64,000 bases of DNA from Methylobacillus flagellatus (GTDB lineage: Bacteria > Pseudomonadota > Gammaproteobacteria > Burkholderiales > Methylophilaceae). Shown here piece by piece: positions 18,312 through 27,182 of the stretch (the stretch's first letter is position 1; each line of letters starts with the position of its first letter). Under the pieces are notes generated by a model. The model was given only the letters and a program-made list of their open reading frames with translations, did no database searches and had not been told where the DNA came from. The translations under genes and the position numbers were made by a program. The stretch lies in contig NZ_SCOU01000002.1 of NCBI RefSeq assembly GCF_005502435.1, positions 124,001 to 188,000 of the forward strand, given 5' to 3'.

Positions 18312-19472
18312 ATGTACGCAGTTCCGCAATCTTTATTCAAACCACAAGCACTCATCGTCGCTAGCTTGCTGGCCCTGTTGTTATCCGGCTGTAAGGAAGA
18401 AGCGGCGCCTGTAGAGGCGGAGCCCGTCGATCCTAATGTGGTCGAGCTGACCAATCAGCTTAAAAGTACGGCCAAAGTGGTCACCGTAGGCAAGAGCGAG
18501 ATCCGTGAAGTGCTGCGTATCCCTGGCAGTATCCAGGTCGACGAGCAGCGCGTGGCGCGCGTGGGTGCGACCGTGACCGGTCGCATCACCGACATCGACG
18601 TGGTGCTGGGCCAGGATGTCAAGCAGGGCCAGTTGCTGGCCACGCTGAACAGTACCGAGCTGGCACAGAACCAGCTGACCTACATCAAATCCATGCAACA
18701 GATTGGCCTGCAGACCAAGGCGGTCGAACGTGCCCGTTTGCTGCTGGAAGCCGATGTGATCGGGGCCGCCGAGTTGCAGCGCCGTGAAGCGGAGTTGAGC
18801 GCAGCGCAGGCCGACCTCAATGCCGCCAGGGACCAGTTGATGATTCTGGGCATGTCCGAGAAGGCGATCCAGCAGCTGGCGCAATCCAACACCATCCGTT
18901 CCTACAGCAATGTGACCTCGCGCGTAGCGGGTACCGTGATCAGCCGCAAGGTCAATCTGGGCCAGGTGGTGCAACCGGCTGAAGAACTGTTCATCGTGGC
19001 AGACTTGTCGCATGTCTGGGCCGTGGCTGAAGTGCCGGAGCAGCAGATCGACCTGATCCAGGAAGATGAAGAAGTCAGTATCGAGATCCCTGCGCTGGGC
19101 AATAACAAGATCACTGGCAAGCTGATCTACGTGGGCGATGTGGTCAATCCGCAAACCCGTACCGTCACCGTGCGTACCGACCTGACCAATTCCGAATCCA
19201 GCATCAAGCCGGACATGCTGGTGTCCATGATCGTGATGGGCAAGCCTACACCGCGTCTGTCAGTGCCGGTGCAAGCCATCGTGCGTGAAGAGGACAGGGA
19301 CCATGTGTATGTGCAGGTGTCGCCCAATAAATTCCGCCTGCGTGAAGTGGTGCTGGGCACCGAATACGAAGGGTTTGTGTCGGTCGTGAGCGGCCTGAGT
19401 GAAGGCGAAACCATCGTTGGCGAAGGCGCGTTCCATGTGAACAACGAGCGCAAGCGCAAAGAACTGGAATAA
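18312..19472 (+). CDS. RND efflux periplasmic adaptor (CusB/CzcB type)
   Basis: This 386-residue lipoprotein has the lipobox LLLSGC, a barrel-sandwich segment (VTGRITDIDVVLGQDVKQGQLLATL), an alpha hairpin (QQIGLQTKAVERARLLLEADVIGAAELQRRE in two parts) and a beta-barrel with RVAGTVISRKVNLGQVV and VGDVVNPQTRTVTVRTDL. It links the inner-membrane pump to the outer-membrane channel. No His-rich CzcB N-terminus or CusF-type extension is present. The gap to the pump gene is three bases. Confidence 0.9.
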   Translation: MYAVPQSLFKPQALIVASLLALLLSGCKEEAAPVEAEPVDPNVVELTNQLKSTAKVVTVGKSEIREVLRIPGSIQVDEQRVARVGATVTGRITDIDVVLGQDVKQGQLLATLNSTELAQNQLTYIKSMQQIGLQTKAVERARLLLEADVIGAAELQRREAELSAAQADLNAARDQLMILGMSEKAIQQLAQSNTIRSYSNVTSRVAGTVISRKVNLGQVVQPAEELFIVADLSHVWAVAEVPEQQIDLIQEDEEVSIEIPALGNNKITGKLIYVGDVVNPQTRTVTVRTDLTNSESSIKPDMLVSMIVMGKPTPRLSVPVQAIVREEDRDHVYVQVSPNKFRLREVVLGTEYEGFVSVVSGLSEGETIVGEGAFHVNNERKRKELE

Positions 19473-19475
19473 GCC

Positions 19476-22400
19476 ATGATTGAATCCATAATCCGAGGTG
19501 CGCTGCAGCAGCGCATCGTGATGGTGGTGCTTGCGCTGGCGATGCTGGTCGCCGGCGTCTTCGCCGTACAAAAACTCTCGGTCGATGCCTTCCCGGACGT
19601 GACTAACGTCCAGGTGTTGATCGCCGCACAATCGCCTGGCCGTTCACCTGAAGAAGTGGAGCGGTTCATCACCGTGCCGCTGGAGATCGCAATGACCGGC
19701 CTGCCCGGTCTGACCGAGATGCGTTCGCTGAACCGCAACGGCTTATCGCTGATCACGCTGGTGTTCACGGACAGTACTGATGTCTATTTCGCGCGCCAGT
19801 TGGTCATGGAACGCCTCATGGAAGTCATGCAGCGTATGCCGGAAGGCGTCACGCCCATTCTGGGGCCGGTCTCTACCGGTCTGGGTGAAGTCTATCAATA
19901 CACACTGGATAACCCCGCCGATGGCAACAAGGAACTGTCCCAGGAAGAGCTGACCGAGCGTCGCTCCATCCAGGACTGGGTGGTGCGTCCATTGCTGCGC
20001 GGCATCCCGGGCATCGCCGAGATCAACTCGCAAGGGGGTTACGTCAAGCAGTACCAGGCGCTGGTCAATCCGGACCGCATGAACCATTACGGTCTCAAGC
20101 TCAAGGATGTGTACGAAGCACTGGCACGTAACAACGCCAACAGCGGCGGCGGCATCCTGCCGCACTACGCCGAGCAGTACCTGATCCGCGGAGTGGGCCT
20201 GGTACAGAACCTGGACGATATCCGCAGCATCGTGCTCAAGGAACAGAACGGCGTTCCGGTCTACATGCGCGATGTGGCAGAAGTGCAACTCGGTTACGAA
20301 GTGCGCGTCGGTGGCGTGATCAAGAACGGTGTGACCGAATCGGTCGGTGGTATCGCCATCATGATCCGTGGCGGCAACGCCAAGGAAGTGGTCAGCCGCA
20401 TCAAGGACCGCGTCAAGGAGATCAACGAGCAAGGGCTGTTACCCAACAATCTGCAGATCGTGCCCTACTACGACCGCAGCGAGCTGGTGGATGCGGCGTT
20501 GGGTACCGTCACCAAGGTGCTCATCGAAGGTATCTTCCTGGTGGTGATCGTGCTGTTCCTGTTCCTGGGCGATGTGCGTTCCAGCCTGATCGTGGTGGCC
20601 ACCCTGGTGCTGACACCGCTGCTGACCTTCATGGCCATGAACTATTACGGCATCTCTGCCAACCTGATGTCGCTGGGCGGGCTGGCCATCGCCATCGGTC
20701 TGATGGTCGATGGCTCGGTGGTGGTGGTGGAAAACACCTTCCACCATCTGGGCCATCGCAAGGGTGAGAGCAAGATCCGCGTGGTGTTCGAGGCGGCCTC
20801 CGAAGTGGCCACCCCGGTGCTGTTCGGTGTGGGCATCATCATCCTGGTGTTCCTGCCGCTGATGACGCTGCAAGGCATGGAAGGCAAGATGTTCGCGCCG
20901 CTGGCCTACACCATCGCCATCGCACTGTTCGTTTCGCTGGTGTTGTCGCTGACCCTGTCGCCGGTGCTGTGCTCCTATGTACTCAAGGGCGGCAGTGGCG
21001 AAGATACGCGCATGATCCAAGCCATCAAGCGTCCTTACGTGAAGATGCTGAACTGGGCGCTGGTCAACGAAAAGAAGACCATCGCCACTGCTTCGGCCGT
21101 GTTCGTGGGGACCTTGCTGGTGGTGCCGCTGCTGGGTACGTCTTTCATCCCCGAGATGAAGGAAGGTTCTATCGTGCCGGGTATCAACCGCGTGCCTAAT
21201 ATATCGCTGGAAGAATCCATGAAGATGGAAGCCGAGGGCATGCGTCTGATCATGGAAAAGGTGCCGGGCGTGAAGTCGGCCATCTCCGGTATCGGTCGTG
21301 GCGAAAGCCCGGCTGACCCGCAGGCGCAAAACGAATCCACGCCTATCGTCAGCCTAAAGCCGCGTGAAGAGTGGCCGGAAGGCTGGACCCAGGACACCAT
21401 CGCCGAGAAGATGCGTGAAGTGCTGGAGCAGGGCCTGCCCGGGGTTCAGGTGATCATGGCGCAGCCGATCTCGGACCGCGTGGATGAGCTGTTGACCGGT
21501 GTGCGTGCCGATGTGGCGGTGAAGATCTTTGGTGACGACATGGCCTTGCTCAAGGCCAAGGCCGATGAGCTATCCAAGATCGCCAGCGCGGTGCAGGGCG
21601 CCACCGAGATCAAGGTGGAAAAAGTCACCGGACAGCAGTACCTGAATATCGTCATCGACCGTCAGGCCATCGCACGTCACGGCATCAATGCTTCCGAAGT
21701 GCACGATGTGATCGAAACCGCCATCGGCGGCAAGGTGGCCACCGAGATCTTCGAAGGCCAGCGCCGCTTCAGTGCGGCGGTGCGTTTCCCGGAAAGATTC
21801 CGTGACAACATCGACGCCATCGGCAACATCCTGATCACGTCGGCCAACGGTTCGCGTGTGGCCTTGCGTGACCTGGCCGATATCGCCGTGCGCGAAGGTC
21901 CGGCACAGATCAGCCGCGAGCTGGCCAAGCGCCGTATCGTGGTCGGCATCAACGTCAAGGACCGTGACCTGGGTGGTTTCGTGGCCGAACTTCAGCAGGT
22001 GCTGGGCGCCAAGATGAAGCTGCCGGATGGCTATTATCTGGAATACGGCGGTCAGTTCCAGAACCTGGAGCGCGCCCTGGGTCACTTGTCGGTCATCATT
22101 CCGGTGACCATCGCGGCGATCTTCTTCCTGCTGTTCCTGCTGTTCAAGTCGCTGCGCTTTGCCACCATGATCATCATGGTGCTGCCATTCGCTTCCATAG
22201 GCGGCATCCTGGCCTTGTTCGTCACCGGCGAATACCTGTCGGTGCCAGCTTCGGTCGGCTTCATCGCCCTGTGGGGTATCGCCGTGCTGAACGGGGTGGT
22301 GCTGGTGTCGTACATCCGCACCTTGCGTGACGACGGCAGAAGCCAGATGGACGCTATCCTCGAAGGCTGCAAACAACGTTTCCGGCCGGTCATGATGACG

Positions 22401-22577
22401 GCAACGGTGGCCATGCTGGGTCTGGTGCCGTTCCTGTTCGCCACCGGTCCTGGTTCCGAGATCCAGCGCCCATTGGCGATCGTAGTGATTGGCGGGTTGA
22501 TCACATCCACCTTGTTAACCCTGGTGGTGGTGCCAACGTTATATAAGAAGTTCGAGGAAGAACGCATCGAGGCTTGA
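19476..22577 (+). CDS. Heavy-metal RND efflux pump (CusA/CzcA family)
   Basis: This 1033-residue proton-driven transporter has the heavy-metal-efflux opening (MIESIIRGALQQRIVMVVLA, SVDAFPDVTNVQV, SPGRSPEEVERFITVPLE) and twelve expected membrane helices. The TM4 signature reads AIAIGLMVDGSVVVVEN near residues 398-414, so the Asp of VDG is present. The DFG Asp of CzcA-type pumps is replaced by Ala (AIAIG), which resembles monovalent-cation (CusA-like) more than zinc/cobalt pumps. Metal specificity is inference. It is followed 28 bases later by a PII-like gene. Confidence 0.9.
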   Translation: MIESIIRGALQQRIVMVVLALAMLVAGVFAVQKLSVDAFPDVTNVQVLIAAQSPGRSPEEVERFITVPLEIAMTGLPGLTEMRSLNRNGLSLITLVFTDSTDVYFARQLVMERLMEVMQRMPEGVTPILGPVSTGLGEVYQYTLDNPADGNKELSQEELTERRSIQDWVVRPLLRGIPGIAEINSQGGYVKQYQALVNPDRMNHYGLKLKDVYEALARNNANSGGGILPHYAEQYLIRGVGLVQNLDDIRSIVLKEQNGVPVYMRDVAEVQLGYEVRVGGVIKNGVTESVGGIAIMIRGGNAKEVVSRIKDRVKEINEQGLLPNNLQIVPYYDRSELVDAALGTVTKVLIEGIFLVVIVLFLFLGDVRSSLIVVATLVLTPLLTFMAMNYYGISANLMSLGGLAIAIGLMVDGSVVVVENTFHHLGHRKGESKIRVVFEAASEVATPVLFGVGIIILVFLPLMTLQGMEGKMFAPLAYTIAIALFVSLVLSLTLSPVLCSYVLKGGSGEDTRMIQAIKRPYVKMLNWALVNEKKTIATASAVFVGTLLVVPLLGTSFIPEMKEGSIVPGINRVPNISLEESMKMEAEGMRLIMEKVPGVKSAISGIGRGESPADPQAQNESTPIVSLKPREEWPEGWTQDTIAEKMREVLEQGLPGVQVIMAQPISDRVDELLTGVRADVAVKIFGDDMALLKAKADELSKIASAVQGATEIKVEKVTGQQYLNIVIDRQAIARHGINASEVHDVIETAIGGKVATEIFEGQRRFSAAVRFPERFRDNIDAIGNILITSANGSRVALRDLADIAVREGPAQISRELAKRRIVVGINVKDRDLGGFVAELQQVLGAKMKLPDGYYLEYGGQFQNLERALGHLSVIIPVTIAAIFFLLFLLFKSLRFATMIIMVLPFASIGGILALFVTGEYLSVPASVGFIALWGIAVLNGVVLVSYIRTLRDDGRSQMDAILEGCKQRFRPVMMTATVAMLGLVPFLFATGPGSEIQRPLAIVVIGGLITSTLLTLVVVPTLYKKFEEERIEA

Positions 22578-22605
22578 GTGTGCTCGGGCTTGAAAGGATA
22601 GCAAT

Positions 22606-22941
22606 ATGAAAGAAATCAAAGCGATCATCCCGCCTCACCGGTTGCCTAAAGTCCGGTCCGCCTTGCGCAACATCAAGGCGTTTCCCGGCATGTCGGTCAC
22701 CAAGGTGGACGGCTGTGGCCATCATGTCGCCAGCCCCACGGCTGGCGTGCGCGAGACTCTCACCGATTACAGTCCCAAGGTGTTGCTGATGATGGTGGTG
22801 CCGGACGAGATGCTGGAAGGCCTGCTGCAGATCATCGTGGAAGTCGGGCATACCGGCCATATCGGTGACGGCATCGTCTGGGTGACGCCAGTCGAGCGCA
22901 TGATCCGGCTGTCCGAGCAGATCCGCGTGCTGGACTGCTGA
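22606..22941 (+). CDS. PII-like protein associated with the metal RND pump (PII-NG type)
   Basis: The 111-residue protein has the PII/CutA ferredoxin-like order (MKEIKAIIPPHRLPKVRSALRN, then the beta-alpha-beta segment ending IGDGIVWVTPVERMIRLSE). The IGDGxIxVxPVExxIRIRT-like C-terminus is the PII signature. The T-loop region lacks the uridylylated Tyr motif of GlnB/GlnK and instead has VDGCGHHVASPTAGVRETL; the chain ends in VLDC. A PII subgroup linked to heavy-metal efflux genes (PII-NG) is described in the literature; its function is not settled. AAAGGAT lies seven bases upstream. Confidence 0.85.
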   Translation: MKEIKAIIPPHRLPKVRSALRNIKAFPGMSVTKVDGCGHHVASPTAGVRETLTDYSPKVLLMMVVPDEMLEGLLQIIVEVGHTGHIGDGIVWVTPVERMIRLSEQIRVLDC

Positions 22942-22968
22942 CCGGCTTCAAAGCTTCATGGGATCAAA

Positions 22969-22997
22969 ACGGGCTCCTGCGGGAGCCCGTTTTTTTT
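22969..22997 (+). terminator. Rho-independent terminator of the metal-efflux operon
   Basis: ACGGGCTCC pairs perfectly with GGAGCCCGT around a four-base loop and runs into eight T residues. Confidence 0.93.
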
Positions 22998-22998
22998 G

Positions 22999-23026
22999 TT
23001 GCATCTGCAGCATATTGGACTATACT
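22999..23026 (+). promoter_or_regulatory. Candidate promoter of the molybdopterin oxidoreductase
   Basis: TTGCAT at 22999-23004 and TATACT at 23021-23026 are spaced by 16 bases, immediately after the preceding terminator. Confidence 0.45.
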
Positions 23027-23072
23027 GACCTGTATAAAAACAGCCTTTATTCCAAAAAATGAGGAGAGCCGC

Positions 23073-25199
23073 ATGAACACATTGACTGACGAGATTCAGA
23101 CATTTCATGGGGGCTGCCCGCATGACTGCCCGGACACCTGTTCCATGGTGTACAAGGTCAAACAGGGCAAGCTGATCGAGGTGAAGGGCAATGCGGATCA
23201 TCCGATGACGCGCGGCGGTTTGTGCGTCAAACTCAAGGATTACGAGAAGCGCCACTATCATCCGGACCGGCTGCTGTATCCGATGAAGCGCACCGGCCCC
23301 AAGGGCAGCAAGCAGTTCCAGCGCATCAGCTGGGACGAGGCGCTGGATACCATCGTGGACCGCTGGCAGGGCTTGATCGCGCAATATGGCCCGCGTGCCA
23401 TCCTGCCCGCCAGCTATCTGGGTAATCAGGGCCTGGTACATGGTTTGAATGGCGGCGATGCCTTCTTTAACCGTCTGGGCGCCACGGTGTGTGAACGCAC
23501 CTTCTGCGGGGAGGGCTCCTGTACCGCCTGGTTGCTGACCGTAGGCCCGACTGCGGGTGTCGACCCGGAAAGCTTCATCCATTCAAAGTACATCATCATC
23601 TGGGCCTGCAACTCGGTCTCCACCAATCTGCACCACTGGCACATCGTCAAGGAAGCACAGAAGAAGGGCGCCAAGGTAGTGGTCATCGACTCCTATGCCT
23701 CCAAGACCGCCAAGGAAGCCGATTGGCACATCGCCCCCAAACCAGGCACCGACGGCGCACTGGCCATGGCGATGATGAACGTCATCATCGCCGAAGGCCT
23801 GGTGGACCACGATTATGTCGCCAACTACACGGTGGGTTACAAGGAGCTGGCCGAACGTGCTTCACGCTGCACGCCGGAATGGGCCGAAGCCATCACTGGC
23901 ATCCCGGCACAGGATATCCGCAAGCTGGCGCGTGAATATGCCACCACAGCGCCCGCTGCGATCCGGCTTGGTGTCGCGCTGGAGCGTAATTACGGCGGCA
24001 GTCAGGCTATCCGCGCCGTCACCTGCCTGCCGGCATTGATCGGTGCCTGGCGCCATGTGGGCGGTGGCGCGCTGCAGTTCCCGGTGTGGGAACACCCGTA
24101 CCGTTTTGACGTGATCTCGCGCCCGGACCTGATCCCGGAGGGAACGCCTGTCGTCAATATCCTGCAACTTGGCCGTGCACTGACCGGCGAGATCCCACTG
24201 GAAACCCCGATCAAGTCGCTGATGGTGTGGAACACCAACCCGGTGACGCAATCGCCCGAAACCGACAAGATCATCAAAGGCCTGCAGCGCGAAGACCTGT
24301 TCACCATCGTGGCCGATCATTTCATCACCGATACGGCGGCGTATGCCGATCTGGTGCTGCCGGCCGCCATGGGTGCCGAGATGGAAGACATGATCCTGTC
24401 CTGGGGGCATCTATACCTCACCTACAACACCAAGTGCGTAGAGCCGCCAGGCGAAGCGCTACCCAATAACGAGATCTTCCGGCGTCTGGCCCAGCGTCTG
24501 GGTTTCGAGGAAGATAACTTCAAATGGTCGGACAGCGAGTGCCTGGAACACTATGTGGCCTGGGATTCCCCGGCCTGTGAGGGCATCGATCTTAACTACC
24601 TGCGCGAGCATGGCTTTGCCCGCCTCAAGGTCGGCACCAAGGATGACCGCGCGCCGCACAAGCATGGCAATTTCCCCACGCCAACCGGTAAATGCATGTT
24701 CTACGTGGAAGGTGCCAAGAACTTCGTGGCCGGGCCGTTCCGCCAGATGTATGAAGGTTTCCAGCCGCTCAACGACCTGGACCCCTTGCCGGACTATGTG
24801 CCGTCTCGCGAGTCAGCCGCCAGCAACCCCGCGCTAGCGGCACGTTACCCACTCAGCATCATCTCGCCCAAGAGTCATGGCTTTTTGAATTCCTGCTATG
24901 CCAACGTGGCAGAGAAGATCAAAGGGCAGGGCGAGCAGTTCGTGATGATCAACCCGGTGGACGCGGATATGCGCGGTATCCGGGAGGGTGCGAAGGTACG
25001 TGTGTTCAACGACCGTGGTGCGTTTGAAGGCAATGCGCGCATCACACAGGATGTGAACCCCAACATCATCGTCGCTACGCTGGGTTACTGGCGTCAGCTC
25101 AATGAAGGCACGGTGAACTGCATCAGTTCGGCAGAGTTTGGCGATATGGGACACTCGACCACCTTCTCGGATAATCTGGTTCAGCTTGAGTTGGTGTAG
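23073..25199 (+). CDS. Molybdopterin (bis-MGD) oxidoreductase
   Basis: This 708-residue single-subunit enzyme of the DMSO-reductase superfamily binds a 4Fe-4S cluster through C15, C19, C23 and C51 (GGCPHDCPDTCSMV then GGLCVK). It has the molybdopterin core (ISWDEALDTIVDRW, IWACNSVSTNLHHWHIV, VVIDSYASKTAKEADWHIAPKPGTDGALA) and the C-terminal dinucleotide-binding domain (FLNSCYANV to VNCISSAEFGDMGHS). No Tat signal is seen, so it is probably cytoplasmic. The substrate cannot be read; no electron-transfer subunit or cofactor gene lies nearby. GAGGAG is a strong binding site ahead of the ATG. Confidence 0.88.
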   Translation: MNTLTDEIQTFHGGCPHDCPDTCSMVYKVKQGKLIEVKGNADHPMTRGGLCVKLKDYEKRHYHPDRLLYPMKRTGPKGSKQFQRISWDEALDTIVDRWQGLIAQYGPRAILPASYLGNQGLVHGLNGGDAFFNRLGATVCERTFCGEGSCTAWLLTVGPTAGVDPESFIHSKYIIIWACNSVSTNLHHWHIVKEAQKKGAKVVVIDSYASKTAKEADWHIAPKPGTDGALAMAMMNVIIAEGLVDHDYVANYTVGYKELAERASRCTPEWAEAITGIPAQDIRKLAREYATTAPAAIRLGVALERNYGGSQAIRAVTCLPALIGAWRHVGGGALQFPVWEHPYRFDVISRPDLIPEGTPVVNILQLGRALTGEIPLETPIKSLMVWNTNPVTQSPETDKIIKGLQREDLFTIVADHFITDTAAYADLVLPAAMGAEMEDMILSWGHLYLTYNTKCVEPPGEALPNNEIFRRLAQRLGFEEDNFKWSDSECLEHYVAWDSPACEGIDLNYLREHGFARLKVGTKDDRAPHKHGNFPTPTGKCMFYVEGAKNFVAGPFRQMYEGFQPLNDLDPLPDYVPSRESAASNPALAARYPLSIISPKSHGFLNSCYANVAEKIKGQGEQFVMINPVDADMRGIREGAKVRVFNDRGAFEGNARITQDVNPNIIVATLGYWRQLNEGTVNCISSAEFGDMGHSTTFSDNLVQLELV

Positions 25200-25251
25200 T
25201 GCTAGACGACGACCTGACCTGTTGCTAAAGCGTCAACGTTGACGAGTCATT

Positions 25252-25277
25252 AAAAAACCGGGGAAACCCGGTTTTTT
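25252..25277 (+). terminator. Rho-independent terminator after the molybdopterin enzyme
   Basis: CCGGG pairs with CCCGG around a short loop; six A residues precede the stem and six T residues follow it. Confidence 0.9.
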
Positions 25278-25335
25278 AATTGTTGTGCGCCGTGAATTTG
25301 GCAGCCGTTACGATAACCGGAAACATCTGCACGAC

Positions 25336-25361
25336 GTCATTCCCGCGCAGGCGGGAATCCA
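25336..25361. repeat. Palindromic dispersed repeat (dRS3-like ATTCCC-N8-GGGAAT)
   Basis: At 25339-25358 ATTCCC and GGGAAT are separated by GCGCAGGC. The wider palindrome CATTCCCGC/GCGGGAATC is the form of an intergenic repeat seen widely in Neisseria and other proteobacteria. Only one copy is in this window. Confidence 0.55.
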
Positions 25362-25485
25362 CACAAACCTGGCTCGCGTATTCCGTCGTAGCTTGATGCT
25401 TTTGTCAGCCTGCGGGCAGAAAACCTGGCTCCCTTGCTATCCTGACGATAGAATCGCTGCTAACACTTATGCCAAGGGGAGTTTC

Positions 25486-25818
25486 GTGCAATTACTTCAA
25501 ACGTTTGGATTGTTCGTGCTGACGGCACTGGCCGAGATCGTCGGTTGCTACCTGCCTTATCTGTGGCTAAAGAAAGACGGACCCTTGTGGTTGCTGATCC
25601 CCGCAGCGTTTAGCCTGGCTTTGTTCGCCTGGCTGTTATCACTGCACCCTGCGGCGGCGGGACGCGTGTATGCGGCTTATGGCGGAGTCTATATCGCCGT
25701 TGCGCTAGGCTGGCTGTGGCTGGTGGATGGAGTACGGCCGACAGTGACGGATGTGGTGGGTGTCGCAGTGGCCTTGCTGGGCATGGCGATCATCATGCTG
25801 GGAGATAAGCCGGCCTAG
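25486..25818 (+). CDS. ynfA: YnfA family small membrane protein (UPF0060)
   Basis: This 110-residue protein has four predicted helices, with YnfA hallmarks [41 protein letters not shown] and the ending [12 protein letters not shown]. The family resembles small multidrug-resistance transporters, but its role is unclear. The start is GTG at 25486, because AAGGGGAG lies five bases upstream and the family N-terminus follows. The upstream in-frame extension to 25285 overlaps the palindromic repeat and is not coding-like. Confidence 0.88.
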   Translation: MQLLQTFGLFVLTALAEIVGCYLPYLWLKKDGPLWLLIPAAFSLALFAWLLSLHPAAAGRVYAAYGGVYIAVALGWLWLVDGVRPTVTDVVGVAVALLGMAIIMLGDKPA

Positions 25819-25862
25819 TGACCTGTGTTTCGATGTGCGTCGCAACTACGGTGTGCCAATAC

Positions 25863-25887
25863 AAAAGCCATGCATTGCATGGCTTTT
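25863..25887. terminator. Bidirectional terminator between ynfA and the pentapeptide gene
   Basis: AAAAGCCATGC pairs perfectly with GCATGGCTTTT around a three-base loop. It serves both convergent genes. Confidence 0.85.
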
Positions 25888-25904
25888 GACGTTTCAGCAA
25901 CCAA

Positions 25905-26930
25905 TTACTTGCTGAGTTGCTGCTGCAAGCACAGCTGGGCTTGTTTGGCAGTTGCAGCGTGCACAGGCTCTGCAGCTTCAGCGACACTGGCCATGCAGTC
26001 TTTGCATTGGCCTTTGACGGTGTCCAGGTGTTTCACCGTGTCCAGGCCCTTCACATCCTTGAAGATGGCACCATCGACTTCGGCGTCGCGCAAGTCAGCA
26101 CCGGTCAGGTCTGCACCAGTGAGGTCGGCACGGATCAGGTCGGCGCGGTACAGATTGGTGTTGCGCAGGTTGGCGCCGCGCAGGTCGGCAAAGCGGAAGG
26201 CGGCGATGTTGAGGTCGGCACCTTCAAAGTTGGTGTTGGCGAACTTGCCGCCTACCGAGTCGAACTTCATCTGACCCATGGGCTGATTGCCGACATCCAG
26301 GCCGAAGCGGCCGTTCTTGACGGTGGCTGCACTGATATCCACAGCCCCCAGCGTGCCTATCATGCGTGCGTTGCTCAGGTTGGCGCCACGGAAATTGGTC
26401 TTGTCGAAGATGGCCTGGAAGATGATGGCATCGGTCAGGTCAGCACCGCTCAGGTTGGTGCCTTCCAGCCGCGCCAGGTTCAGATAGGCGCGCTGCATAT
26501 TGGCACCACTCAGATCCGCGCCGCGTAAATAAGCCCCAAAGAAGCTGGTATTGACCATGGTGCAGTGACGCAGGTCTGCCTTGTCGAATTGCAGGTAGCC
26601 CAACTCCTTGTTGGAAAGATCGCATTGCTTGCTGGCGATGAGGGCATCCGCCTGGGCCTGGGTCAGTTTTTCGCGCTCGGGTTCCGGCAGTGTGGCATAG
26701 AAAGCCTGGGCTTTGGCGATGATGGCCTTGGGGTCTTTCTGGAAGGTGGCTTGCGCTTCTTGATTACCAAAACAGTAGGTCTTGCCTTCAAAAACAGTGT
26801 TCACTGAACAGTCGGTTTGATGCACGCGTTCCATCGAAAGGCCGGTGGTGCAGTGGTTGCCGAACTCGCCGGCGTAAGCCTGGCTTGCCATCAACAGCAG
26901 GGCCAATAGCAGTGTTTTGATCAGTTTCAT
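25905..26930 (-). CDS. Exported YHS-like plus pentapeptide-repeat protein
   Basis: The 341-residue protein has a signal peptide (TLLLALLLMASQAYA). A short YHS-like metal-binding segment follows (NTVFEGKTYCFGNQEAQATFQKDPKAI in two parts), then a long pentapeptide-repeat solenoid. The repeats show the A(D/N)LxX pattern (ADLRH, ADLSGANMQRAYLNLARLEGTNLSGADL, ADLIRADLTGADLTGADLRDAEV) from about residue 100 to 300. A Cys-containing tail follows (KGQCKDCMAS). The solenoid is interrupted around residues 205-225 by a non-repeat insert. GGAGAAC lies ahead of ATG 26930. The function is unknown; a periplasmic binding scaffold is a guess. Confidence 0.8.
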   Translation of the reverse strand: MKLIKTLLLALLLMASQAYAGEFGNHCTTGLSMERVHQTDCSVNTVFEGKTYCFGNQEAQATFQKDPKAIIAKAQAFYATLPEPEREKLTQAQADALIASKQCDLSNKELGYLQFDKADLRHCTMVNTSFFGAYLRGADLSGANMQRAYLNLARLEGTNLSGADLTDAIIFQAIFDKTNFRGANLSNARMIGTLGAVDISAATVKNGRFGLDVGNQPMGQMKFDSVGGKFANTNFEGADLNIAAFRFADLRGANLRNTNLYRADLIRADLTGADLTGADLRDAEVDGAIFKDVKGLDTVKHLDTVKGQCKDCMASVAEAAEPVHAATAKQAQLCLQQQLSK

Positions 26931-27182
26931 GGTGTTCTCCTCGGTGTGGGTGGGTATTTCGCATCGCGATCAGTCTGGGCGCTGGTGGGATGTTGGATGC
27001 GAGTATCGGCCTGTGGACGGCGGCATTCAGTAACTGCGGTCACATAGTGGAAAAACAGCCAGGATCTGATTACAAAACTTTACACATACCGCCCAGTCAG
27101 GCCGTCAACGCTGGTCTGCAAGCTGGCGTTACTGGCTTGTCCGCGGCATTGCGGAGCGATCATTAGAAAGCGAGATGAACAA

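Noticed and set aside
25285-25485. An N-terminal extension of ynfA
   Set aside because: The extension crosses a palindromic repeat and lacks family similarity; the GTG at 25486 has a strong binding site.
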